A DNA stretch of 64,000 nucleotides, taken from assembly GCF_024979295.1 (NCBI RefSeq), contig NZ_JANLCJ010000003.1, positions 310,001-374,000 of the forward strand, given 5' to 3'. The notes under the pieces are model-generated. The model did no database searches. It saw nothing but the letters and a program-made list of their open reading frames with translations, and had not been told where the DNA came from. Both the position numbers and the translations under genes were made by a program. Origin of the DNA: Herbiconiux daphne (GTDB taxonomy: Bacteria; Actinomycetota; Actinomycetes; Actinomycetales; Microbacteriaceae). Positions 57,997 to 64,000 of this stretch are shown here, one piece after another. Position 1 is the first letter of the stretch. Every line of letters starts with the position of its first letter.

Positions 57997-58051
57997 GAGA
58001 CGTCAAGATTCGCTGCAGAAGGGGGGCGGATGGAGTGAGAAGTGACTTCTC
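57997..58051. repeat. Palindromic element A6 (55 bp)
   Basis: Starts GAGACGTCAAGATTCGCTGCA and ends GAAGTGACTTCTC; core GGGGGGCGGATGGA. Lies 30 bp beyond the monooxygenase stop. Confidence 0.82.
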
Positions 58052-58081
58052 GCGCGGCATGGGGTCGCCACACGAGGGCGG

Positions 58082-59449
58082 TCAGCGGGCCACGGGCGCG
58101 GGGGCGGAGGCGGGGGCGGAGACCGGCGCGGCGTGGGCGTGGCGGTTGAGGGGCACGGGGAGCTCGAGGTTGGCGCGGAGGGTGTCGCCCTCGTAGGTGG
58201 TGCGGAAGAGGCCGCGGGCGACCAGCAGCGGCAGCACCTCGGCGCGGAAGCGGGCGAAGTCCTCCGGATGCTGCACGAAGAGGTTGAAGCCATCGGCAGC
58301 ACCCGCGGCATACCACCGCTCGATCTCGGCGGCGATCGTGGCGGGAGCGCCCACGAACGTGGCCCAGTGATCGGACTGCAACGTGCGGAGCGTCTGCCGC
58401 AGCGTGAGTCCCTCGTCGAGTGCGCGCTGCTTGATGGCCGCGGCCCCGCCCAGGGCGCCGCCCTCGCGCGAGGCGTCGACGTCGGGGAACGGCGCGTCGA
58501 GGTCGTAACCGGTGAAGTCCCGCCCGCCGAACGCGCGGCCCAACTGGAACAGCAGCGGCGGCAGCGCCACCGACTCCTTGCGCGCCTCGTAGATCCGCCG
58601 AGCATCCGCGTCGGTGTCGCCGACAACGATCGTCAGCCCCGGCACGATGAGCACGTCGCCCGGGTCGCGATCATAGGCCGCGAGCCGCGACCGGATGTCT
58701 TCGGTGAACGCGACCCCCCACTCCAGGTCGGGCGCGAAGTTGAACACGATCTCGCCGACGCGGGCACTCAGGTCGCGGCCCTCCGGCGACGTGCCGGCCT
58801 GCACGAGCACCGGATGCCCCTGCCGCGACCCGATCAGGTTGAGCGGCCCGGTCACCCGGAAGAACTCGCCCACGTGATCGATGCGGTGCTGCTTGGCCGG
58901 GTCGAGGAATCGCTCCGCGGTCTTGTCGGTGCTGAAGGCATCCGGTTCGTAGCTGTCCCAGAGCGCCGTGACTGTTTCGACGCTCTCGAGCGCACGGCGG
59001 TAGCGGGTGGGGTAGTCCTCGTGGGCGTCGCGCCCGAAGTTGCCCGCCGTGCCCGGGTCTTGGCTGGTCACGATGTTCCAGCCCGCGCGCCCCCGGCTGA
59101 TCAGGTCGAGCGACCCCAGCCGCCGCGCGATGTCGAACGGCTCGCTGTAGGTGGTGCTGACGGTGGCGATCAGGCCGATCTGCGAGGTGCGCGCGGCCAC
59201 GGCGGCGAGCAGCGTCGACGGCTCGAGCCGGTTGAGGTGGTGGTTCGGAAAACTCGGCTCCACATATTGACTGTCGACGATGAACACGAAATCGAAGCCC
59301 GACTCCTCGGCCTCGCGCGCCTGCCGCACATACCAGTCGATGTCGATGCTGGCGTCGGTCGGCACGTCGGGGTGGCGCCACAGTTCCGGCGTGCTGCCGT
59401 CGCCGACCCCCACGAGCACTGCTCCGAGCTTGAGCTTGCGCCGCGCCAT
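58082..59449 (-). CDS. NtaA/SnaA/DszA-family FMN-dependent monooxygenase, second copy
   Basis: A 455-residue paralogue of the enzyme at 50770: KLGAVLVGVGDGSTPELWRHPDVPTDASIDIDWYVRQAREAEESGFDFVFIVDSQY, SLDLISRGRAGWNIVTSQDPGTAGNFG, FRVTGPLNLIGSRQGHPVLVQAGTSPEGRDLSARVGEIVF and TFVGAPATIAAEIERWYAAG. Its C-terminal ~15 residues are an Ala/Pro repeat (APVSAPASAPAP). Start ATG 59449. Single gene downstream of the SfnG operon, convergent with it. The two copies probably take different organosulfur or amine substrates. Confidence 0.88.
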   Translation of the reverse strand: MARRKLKLGAVLVGVGDGSTPELWRHPDVPTDASIDIDWYVRQAREAEESGFDFVFIVDSQYVEPSFPNHHLNRLEPSTLLAAVAARTSQIGLIATVSTTYSEPFDIARRLGSLDLISRGRAGWNIVTSQDPGTAGNFGRDAHEDYPTRYRRALESVETVTALWDSYEPDAFSTDKTAERFLDPAKQHRIDHVGEFFRVTGPLNLIGSRQGHPVLVQAGTSPEGRDLSARVGEIVFNFAPDLEWGVAFTEDIRSRLAAYDRDPGDVLIVPGLTIVVGDTDADARRIYEARKESVALPPLLFQLGRAFGGRDFTGYDLDAPFPDVDASREGGALGGAAAIKQRALDEGLTLRQTLRTLQSDHWATFVGAPATIAAEIERWYAAGAADGFNLFVQHPEDFARFRAEVLPLLVARGLFRTTYEGDTLRANLELPVPLNRHAHAAPVSAPASAPAPVAR

Positions 59450-59658
59450 CCTGTCGTCCCTTCGTCGTCGGCCGTTTCGTCGCGGGCCGGTTCGCCCCCA
59501 CGCTAACGAGCCGACGGATGCCGCAACCGCCCGTGACGCACTGTGACAACGGCCCCGATGCCCCCGACGGCGTCGCTTCGCACGCCGGTTAACCGCAAAT
59601 ACCGCCGACTTCGCCGTCGCCCCCGCGCGAGCCGCGGCCGGCGACGCAGAATGAGAGC

Positions 59659-60804
59659 ATGACCCGATCGGCCCGCTCCACGGGGGCGCTACTGGTCGCG
59701 GTTCTGACGGGGGCGGCGATGCTGACCGGTTGCGCGTCGGAACTCGCGGCCGGCGGCACCTTTCTGGGCTCGCCGCGCCCGACGCCGAGCAGCACCGGCC
59801 CGGCGGACCCCGAAACAACGACAACGACGCCGACACCGAGCAGCACCGACAGGCCGACCGACGAAGCCGACCCGTTCGGCGTCGAGGGCTACCTGCTCGT
59901 CGACGACGACTCCGTGCGGCACGTCACCGCCAACGCCGGGCTGGCCACCATGATCGGGGTCTTCGGCGCCACGATCACGGGCGACGGGAAGGCCCTTATC
60001 CCCCCGACCGACAGCGCCGCCGCGGTCGTCGCCGAAGCCCATGCGCACGGGCTCGACGCCGAGTTGCTGATCGCCAACTTCGACAGCGCCCTCAAAGACT
60101 TCTCACCCGGGATCGGCCGCGCGCTGCTCGCCGACCCCGCCAACCGCACGGCGGTGATCGGCCAGCTCATCGATACCGTCGTCGCGGGCGACTACGACAG
60201 CGTGCAGCTCGACATCGAATACCTCGCCGTCGACGACGCTCCGGGGCTGACCGCCTTCGCCCGCGAGCTCGACGCCGCGCTCGACCTCGTGCCGGGCCGC
60301 GGCCCGGGCACGGCCGCGGGCGAGATCCCCATCTCGATCGCCGTGATGTCGAAGGGCACCCCCGCCGATTACGTCGCCGCCGGCTACGACTTCGCCGGCC
60401 TGCTGCCGAGCGTCGACCGGGTCGTGCTGATGGGCTACGACCAGCACGGCCCGTCGTGGAGCCCACCCGGGCCCGTCGGCGGCCTGCCCTGGGTGAACGC
60501 CTCGCTCGACGCGCTGCTCGCCTCCGGCGTTCCTCCCGCATCGATCGACCTCGGCATCGGCGCCTACGGCTACTCCTGGCCGGGCGACGGCTCCCCCGGC
60601 ACGACGTTGCGCATCACGGATGCCCGCGCCATCGCCCACGACCGGGCGACCTACGATGCGGTGCAGGGCGAGTGGACGGCCACGCTCGACGACGCCACCG
60701 TGCTCTGGTGGAGCGACGAGCGATCCCGCGACCTGCGGATGCAGCTGGCCCGCGCCCGGGGCCTGCACGGCGTCGCGATCTGGGCGCTCGCCTCGGCCGA
60801 GTGA
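59659..60804 (+). CDS. GH18-like (chitinase-fold) lipoprotein
   Basis: A 381-residue lipoprotein: lipobox LTGC (Cys about 25), Pro/Thr-rich linker (STGPADPETTTTTPTPSS), then a TIM-barrel domain from about residue 73. GH18 hallmarks: AELLIANF strand, YDSVQLDIEYL (the D-x-x-D-x-E-like motif with Glu as acid), VVLMGYDQHGP and a closing GVAIWALASAE strand. This resembles YaaH/spore-cortex-type GH18 proteins that act on peptidoglycan-like glycans. The exact substrate is uncertain. It lies 35 bp before the small membrane protein. Confidence 0.8.
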   Translation: MTRSARSTGALLVAVLTGAAMLTGCASELAAGGTFLGSPRPTPSSTGPADPETTTTTPTPSSTDRPTDEADPFGVEGYLLVDDDSVRHVTANAGLATMIGVFGATITGDGKALIPPTDSAAAVVAEAHAHGLDAELLIANFDSALKDFSPGIGRALLADPANRTAVIGQLIDTVVAGDYDSVQLDIEYLAVDDAPGLTAFARELDAALDLVPGRGPGTAAGEIPISIAVMSKGTPADYVAAGYDFAGLLPSVDRVVLMGYDQHGPSWSPPGPVGGLPWVNASLDALLASGVPPASIDLGIGAYGYSWPGDGSPGTTLRITDARAIAHDRATYDAVQGEWTATLDDATVLWWSDERSRDLRMQLARARGLHGVAIWALASAE

Positions 60805-60839
60805 CCCGTTCCCGCGTACAGTGGAAGGCGGAGGCGATC

Positions 60840-61175
60840 ATGTCCGACGATCCCCGCGACGACCCCACCCGCGTGACCAACCAGCCCTCGCTCACCACCT
60901 CGAAGGGCACGAGCTGGCTCGTTCTCGGCGCCATCATGGGCGCGATCGCCGTCGTGCTGCTCTGGAGCCTGCAGCAGGTCAACTCCACGGGAGTCGCGAT
61001 CGTCGGCATCGTGGCGATCGCGCTGCTCTACGTCGCCATGGTCGAGGTGCGACTGCTGGTGCGGCCCGCGAGGTTGCGGCTGCTGCTCATGGCCGTCTGC
61101 TTCGGCGCCATCGCCGCCGTGGGGCTCGTCTGCGTGCTCATCATCTCCACCTCGGCCGCGGCGCCCGTCACCTGA
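60840..61175 (+). CDS. Small membrane protein with three helices
   Basis: A 111-residue protein with a polar N-terminus (MSDDPRDDPTRVTNQPS) and three hydrophobic helices (WLVLGAIMGAIAVVLLWSL; GVAIVGIVAIALLYVAMVEV; LLLMAVCFGAIAAVGLVCVLII). No family recognised. It follows the lipoprotein gene and its stop region has been duplicated (see repeat at 61150). ATG 60840 with GGAGG upstream. Confidence 0.72.
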   Translation: MSDDPRDDPTRVTNQPSLTTSKGTSWLVLGAIMGAIAVVLLWSLQQVNSTGVAIVGIVAIALLYVAMVEVRLLVRPARLRLLLMAVCFGAIAAVGLVCVLIISTSAAAPVT

Positions 61176-61217
61176 CCCGCGCACCTCGGCCGCAGCGCCC
61201 GTCACCTGACCCGCGCA
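61150..61217 (+). repeat. 34-bp tandem duplication at the end of the small membrane-protein gene
   Basis: Units 61150-61183 and 61184-61217 are identical except one G/A change, and each contains the gene's terminal codons and TGA stop. The second copy is therefore a non-coding echo of the gene's end. Confidence 0.9.
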
Positions 61218-61253
61218 CCTCTCCCGCGTCGGCCGATTGTGTAGCTTGGGGGA

Positions 61254-62267
61254 ATGCTCCCCTACCTGGCCGTCGTGCTGGCCGCCGTGTGCTTCGGCAC
61301 CACCGGCACGGCCCAGGCGTTCGGCCCGGTCGACGCGTCGGCCGGATCGATCGGAGCCGCACGCATCCTCATCGGCGGCGGCCTGCTCGGTGTGGTCGGC
61401 CTGCTCGCCTGGTGGCGGGGTCGTGGCGGTCAGGCCCCCGCCGCACGCCCGTCGCCGAGCGCGCGCCGCCTCCCCGCCGGAGTGCTGGTCGCCATCGGAG
61501 CGCTCGGCGTTCTCGCCTACCAGCCCGCGTTCTTCGCCGGCACGAGCGAGAACGGTGTCGCCGTCGGCACGGTGGTGGCGCTCGGCTCGGCCCCCATCCT
61601 CACCGGCCTTCTCGACTGGCTGCTCAGCCGCCGGTTCCCCGGAGTGCTGTGGCTCGTCGCCACCCTCATCGCCACCGTCGGCGTCGTGCTCATCAGCGGC
61701 CTGCTCGGCCAGGGGCCGGTCGGCTCGGTCGGCACCAGCGCCACGGATGCCGCCAGCGCCCTGGATGCCGCGGGCGCAACGGATGCCGCCATCAGCGTTC
61801 CCGGCCTTCTCGCCTCGGTCGCGGCCGGCGCCTCCTATGCCGTCTACACCCTGGCCGGCAAGGCCCTGCTCGAGCGCGGGTGGGCCCCCACCGCCACCAT
61901 GGGAGCGGTGTTCGGCGTCGCCGCCGTGCTGAGCCTGCCGCTGCTGCTCACCACCGACACCGCCTGGCTCGCCACCGGCCCGGGGCTCGCCATGGCGCTC
62001 TGGCTGGGGGTGGTCACCACCGTGGTCGCCTACCTGCTGTTCGGCTGGGGCCTCAAGCGCCTGCCGGCCTCGACCGTGTCGACCCTGACGCTCGCCGAAC
62101 CGCTCACCGCGACCCTGCTCGGCACCCTCGTGCTCGGCGAGACCCTGCAGCAGATGGCCGTCATCGGCCTCGTCGTGCTGGCCGCGGGGCTCGTGGTGCT
62201 CACGATCCCGCGCCGACCGCGGCATCCGGAACTGCCGCGATCCGCTTCGGCCGCTGCTCCTTCGTGA
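61254..62267 (+). CDS. DMT-superfamily (EamA) transporter
   Basis: A 337-residue permease with about ten membrane helices in two EamA repeats: YLAVVLAAVCFGTTGTAQAFGP and SVAAGASYAVYTLAGKALLERG, with repeat-ending EPLTATLLGTLVLGETL. An Ala/Asp-rich loop (TSATDAASALDAAGATDAA) separates them. GGGGGAA precedes ATG 61254. Its last 68 bp overlap the convergent glycosidase gene. Likely exports a metabolite. Confidence 0.85.
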   Translation: MLPYLAVVLAAVCFGTTGTAQAFGPVDASAGSIGAARILIGGGLLGVVGLLAWWRGRGGQAPAARPSPSARRLPAGVLVAIGALGVLAYQPAFFAGTSENGVAVGTVVALGSAPILTGLLDWLLSRRFPGVLWLVATLIATVGVVLISGLLGQGPVGSVGTSATDAASALDAAGATDAAISVPGLLASVAAGASYAVYTLAGKALLERGWAPTATMGAVFGVAAVLSLPLLLTTDTAWLATGPGLAMALWLGVVTTVVAYLLFGWGLKRLPASTVSTLTLAEPLTATLLGTLVLGETLQQMAVIGLVVLAAGLVVLTIPRRPRHPELPRSASAAAPS

Positions 62268-64000
62268 CGATGAGGTGGGCGACGAGCGCCGTCCAGCCTG
62301 TCTGATGCGACGCGCCGAGGCCCTGCCCGGTGTCGCCGTGGTAGTACTCGTAGAAGGTGATGTTGTCGCGCCACCGAGCATCCACCGAGAGCAGGGGGTA
62401 GCGGGCATCCGCCGGCCGCGGGCGGTCGCCGTCGCTGACGAACAGCCCCACGAGCCGCTCGGCCAGGTCGTCGGCGACCTCGCCCAGGGTGAGCAGCCGG
62501 CCCGACCGCGCCGGGTATTCCACGCGATGGGTCTCGCCGAGGCTCTCGTCGTAGCCGCGCAGCGACTCGATGATGAGCACGTTGAGCGGAAACCACACCG
62601 GCCCCCGCCAGTTCGAATTGCCCCCGAACAGACCCGACGTCGACTCGCCCGGCTCGTAGTCGACGACCGCCTCGGCGCCCCCGACGTCGACCCGGAACGG
62701 ATGCTCGCGGTGCCAGGCCGAGATGCTGCGGATGCCGTGCGGTGACAGCATGCCGTCTTCGTCGACCACCCCGCCGAGCACCCGTTTGAGCCGCTCGGGC
62801 TCGACGAGCGCCATCAGGCTCGTGAAGCCGGCGGCGCCCGACTCGCGCACGTGCACGAGCGAGCGGTAACCGGGGTTGCGGGTGAGGAACACCTGACCGC
62901 GGTGCAGGAACTCCTCGAGCCGGCCCATCTTAGTGCGGTCGAACACGAGCGAGGCCGTGACGGGCACGAGGCCCACGAGCGAGCGCACCTTCATCGGCAC
63001 CTCGCGGCCGTCGGCCAGGTGCAAAAGGTCGTAATAGAACGAGTCGGCGTCGTCCCACAGCCCGGCGTCGTTCGCCGACGACGCGATCACGAGGAAGTGC
63101 TCGAAGAACTTCGTGGCCACGTCTTCGTAGGCGCGGTCGTGGGCGGTGAGCAGCAGCGCCATGTCGAGCAGATGCAGCGCGTAGGTCGCCATCCAGGCGG
63201 TCGAGTCGGCCTGTTCGAGCACCCCGAGCTCGGGCGGCAGCGTCGAGCGGTCGAGCGGCGCGATGTTGTCGAGGCCCATGAAGCCGCCCTCGAACAGGTT
63301 GTTGTCGCCGTGGTCTTTGTTGTTCGTCCACCACGTGAAATTCATCAGCAGCTTGTGGAAGATGCGGCCGAGAAAATGGAAGTCGCGACCGCCGTCGATC
63401 TCGAACACCCGCAGCGCCGCCCACGCCTCGATCGGCGGGTTCACGTCGGCGAAGTCCCACTCGTAGGCGGGCAGCTGCCCGTTCGGGTGCATGTACCACT
63501 CGCGCAGGATGAGGATCAGCTGCGCCTTGGCGTATTCCGGGTCGATGTGGGCCATCGTCACGCAGTGGAACGCGAGGTCCCACGCGGCGAACCAGGGATA
63601 CTCCCACGGGTCGGGCATGAGGATGACGTCGCGGCTCGACAGGTGCCGCCAGTCGCCGTTGCGCACGTATTCGCGCCCGGGCGGCGGCGGGGGCGACGTC
63701 GGGTCGCCGGCCAGCCAGCGGCGCACGTCGAAGTGGAAGAACTGCTTCGACCACAGCAGCCCCGCGAACGCCTGCCGGGCGATCGCCGCCTCCTGCGAGG
63801 TGGTCGTCGCGGGCAGCACCGAGGCGTAGAACTCGTCGGCCTCGGCGGCCCTCAAGTGCATCACGGCGTCGAAGTCACCGAACGGGTCGACGCCGCCCGA
63901 CGGCTCGGCGGATGCCGCGGCGCCGCCCGACGGGTCGACGGATGCCGCGGCATCCGCCCGCTCCGTCAACCGCAGTCTGATCACGCGCGACCCGCCCGCC
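62200..64000 (-). CDS. MGH1/GH63-type glycoside hydrolase, C-terminal part (runs off right edge)
   Basis: The visible 600 codons lack the N-terminus and continue in frame to base 64000. An (alpha/alpha)6-barrel domain is recognisable: KQFFHFDVRRWLAGDP, NGDWRHLSSRDVILMPDPWEYPWFAAWDLAFHCV, PAYEWDFADVNPPIEAWA, FTWWTNNKDHGDNNLFEGGFMGLDNIAPLDRS and NSNWRGPVWFPLNVLIIESL, ending DTGQGLGASHQTGWTALVAHLI. These are the blocks of GH63/mannosylglycerate-hydrolase-like enzymes. Substrate unknown, perhaps a glucosylated or mannosylated compatible solute. Converges on and overlaps the DMT gene by 68 bp. Confidence 0.85.
   Translation of the reverse strand, partial: AGGSRVIRLRLTERADAAASVDPSGGAAASAEPSGGVDPFGDFDAVMHLRAAEADEFYASVLPATTTSQEAAIARQAFAGLLWSKQFFHFDVRRWLAGDPTSPPPPPGREYVRNGDWRHLSSRDVILMPDPWEYPWFAAWDLAFHCVTMAHIDPEYAKAQLILILREWYMHPNGQLPAYEWDFADVNPPIEAWAALRVFEIDGGRDFHFLGRIFHKLLMNFTWWTNNKDHGDNNLFEGGFMGLDNIAPLDRSTLPPELGVLEQADSTAWMATYALHLLDMALLLTAHDRAYEDVATKFFEHFLVIASSANDAGLWDDADSFYYDLLHLADGREVPMKVRSLVGLVPVTASLVFDRTKMGRLEEFLHRGQVFLTRNPGYRSLVHVRESGAAGFTSLMALVEPERLKRVLGGVVDEDGMLSPHGIRSISAWHREHPFRVDVGGAEAVVDYEPGESTSGLFGGNSNWRGPVWFPLNVLIIESLRGYDESLGETHRVEYPARSGRLLTLGEVADDLAERLVGLFVSDGDRPRPADARYPLLSVDARWRDNITFYEYYHGDTGQGLGASHQTGWTALVAHLIVTKEQRPKRIAAVPDAAVGAGS

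Larger units (their letters stand above)
57410..58081. other. Intergenic region with four 55-bp family A palindromes
   Basis: About 670 bp between the convergent sfnG and monooxygenase genes. It holds a strong hairpin just after sfnG and four family A elements (57611, 57717, 57892, 57997). It also contains a repeated 13-bp word GCGACACCTGAGC near 57493 and 57809. No credible gene was found; open frames on the minus strand only reflect repeat copies (translations such as EKSLPVASAP / EKSFQAASAL). Confidence 0.75.

Noticed and set aside
35354-58051. Palindromic elements as simple terminators
   Set aside because: Two clusters of four with conserved fixed length exceed what termination needs, and several lie hundreds of bases from gene ends. 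They may still terminate, but that does not explain the family.
57406-58060. Minus-strand open frames with repeated EKSL...FLTSRD peptides
   Set aside because: The similarity comes from the DNA repeats; frames are interrupted and amino-acid changes do not favour synonymous sites.
1-64000. tRNA or rRNA genes
   Set aside because: No cloverleaf-like GGTTCGA-type T-loops in the right context or rRNA core sequences were found on reading. A dedicated scan would settle it.

Overview
The window is high-GC DNA (about 70% G+C by eye) from an actinobacterium, most likely of the family Microbacteriaceae. This rests on protein families: a Pls/PosA-type peptide synthetase, a DUF1992 protein, Vms1-type peptidyl-tRNA hydrolase, two cell-wall proteins with LAxTG (class E sortase) signals, and F420- and FMN-dependent luciferase-like enzymes. 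Several genes look leaderless, and the word GGATGCCG/CGGCATCC recurs. No rRNA or tRNA gene was seen, so genus is not decided. Almost all of the window is coding, with short gaps and many 4-bp (ATGA/GTGA) start/stop overlaps.

Left part (1-25.3 kb): the start of a peptide synthetase, then small regulatory cassettes. These pair a winged-helix repressor with SRPBCC proteins (895-2070 and 11289-12208), a MarR regulator with a divergent DMT exporter (7584-9036), and an HxlR regulator with a divergent NmrA-like reductase (19163-20527). Between them lie an epoxide hydrolase, a GDSL esterase, a ribosome-rescue-type hydrolase, a catalytically degenerate alpha/beta hydrolase, tandem NAD(P)-binding proteins, an O-acyltransferase, an AraC regulator, a methyltransferase, a CYTH-CHAD protein, a PLP fold-IV enzyme, an F420-type oxidoreductase, MOSC and PEBP-like proteins, and an acetolactate decarboxylase. 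A gene-poor stretch at 20528-21440 holds a truncated phage/LamG-like remnant.

Middle part (25.4-45.4 kb): a very small LAxTG surface protein; a four-gene cell-envelope glycopolymer group (CDP-glycerol glycerophosphotransferase, two family-2 glycosyltransferases, a CDP-alcohol phosphatidyltransferase); an HtrA-type PDZ protease; an aminotransferase; a nitrilase with a zinc alcohol dehydrogenase; and a tightly coupled four-gene operon at 35.9-41.0 kb (F390-synthetase-like adenylating enzyme, SDR, KAS III-like enzyme, cytochrome P450) that looks like a small uncharacterised lipid or beta-lactone/olefin-type pathway. A Sap/GAP-family membrane protein, a secreted GH14 beta-amylase and a sortase-anchored M28 peptidase follow.

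Right part (45.5-64 kb): an organosulfur-assimilation island. It has a peptide-type ABC importer, two DszA/NtaA-like FMN monooxygenases, an SfnG-like dimethyl-sulfone monooxygenase, an O-acetylhomoserine sulfhydrylase, a MocR-type regulator and an alpha/beta hydrolase, with related GTTATGT-containing dyads in two of its control regions. The window ends with a GH18-like lipoprotein, a small membrane protein, a DMT exporter and a GH63/MGH1-type glycosidase that runs off the right edge.

The most novel non-coding signal is a set of eight intergenic imperfect palindromes of 54-55 bp, with ends GAG-NN-GTCA ... (T/C)GAC-NN-CTC. They cluster at 35.35-35.79 kb (four copies) and 57.61-58.05 kb (four copies).
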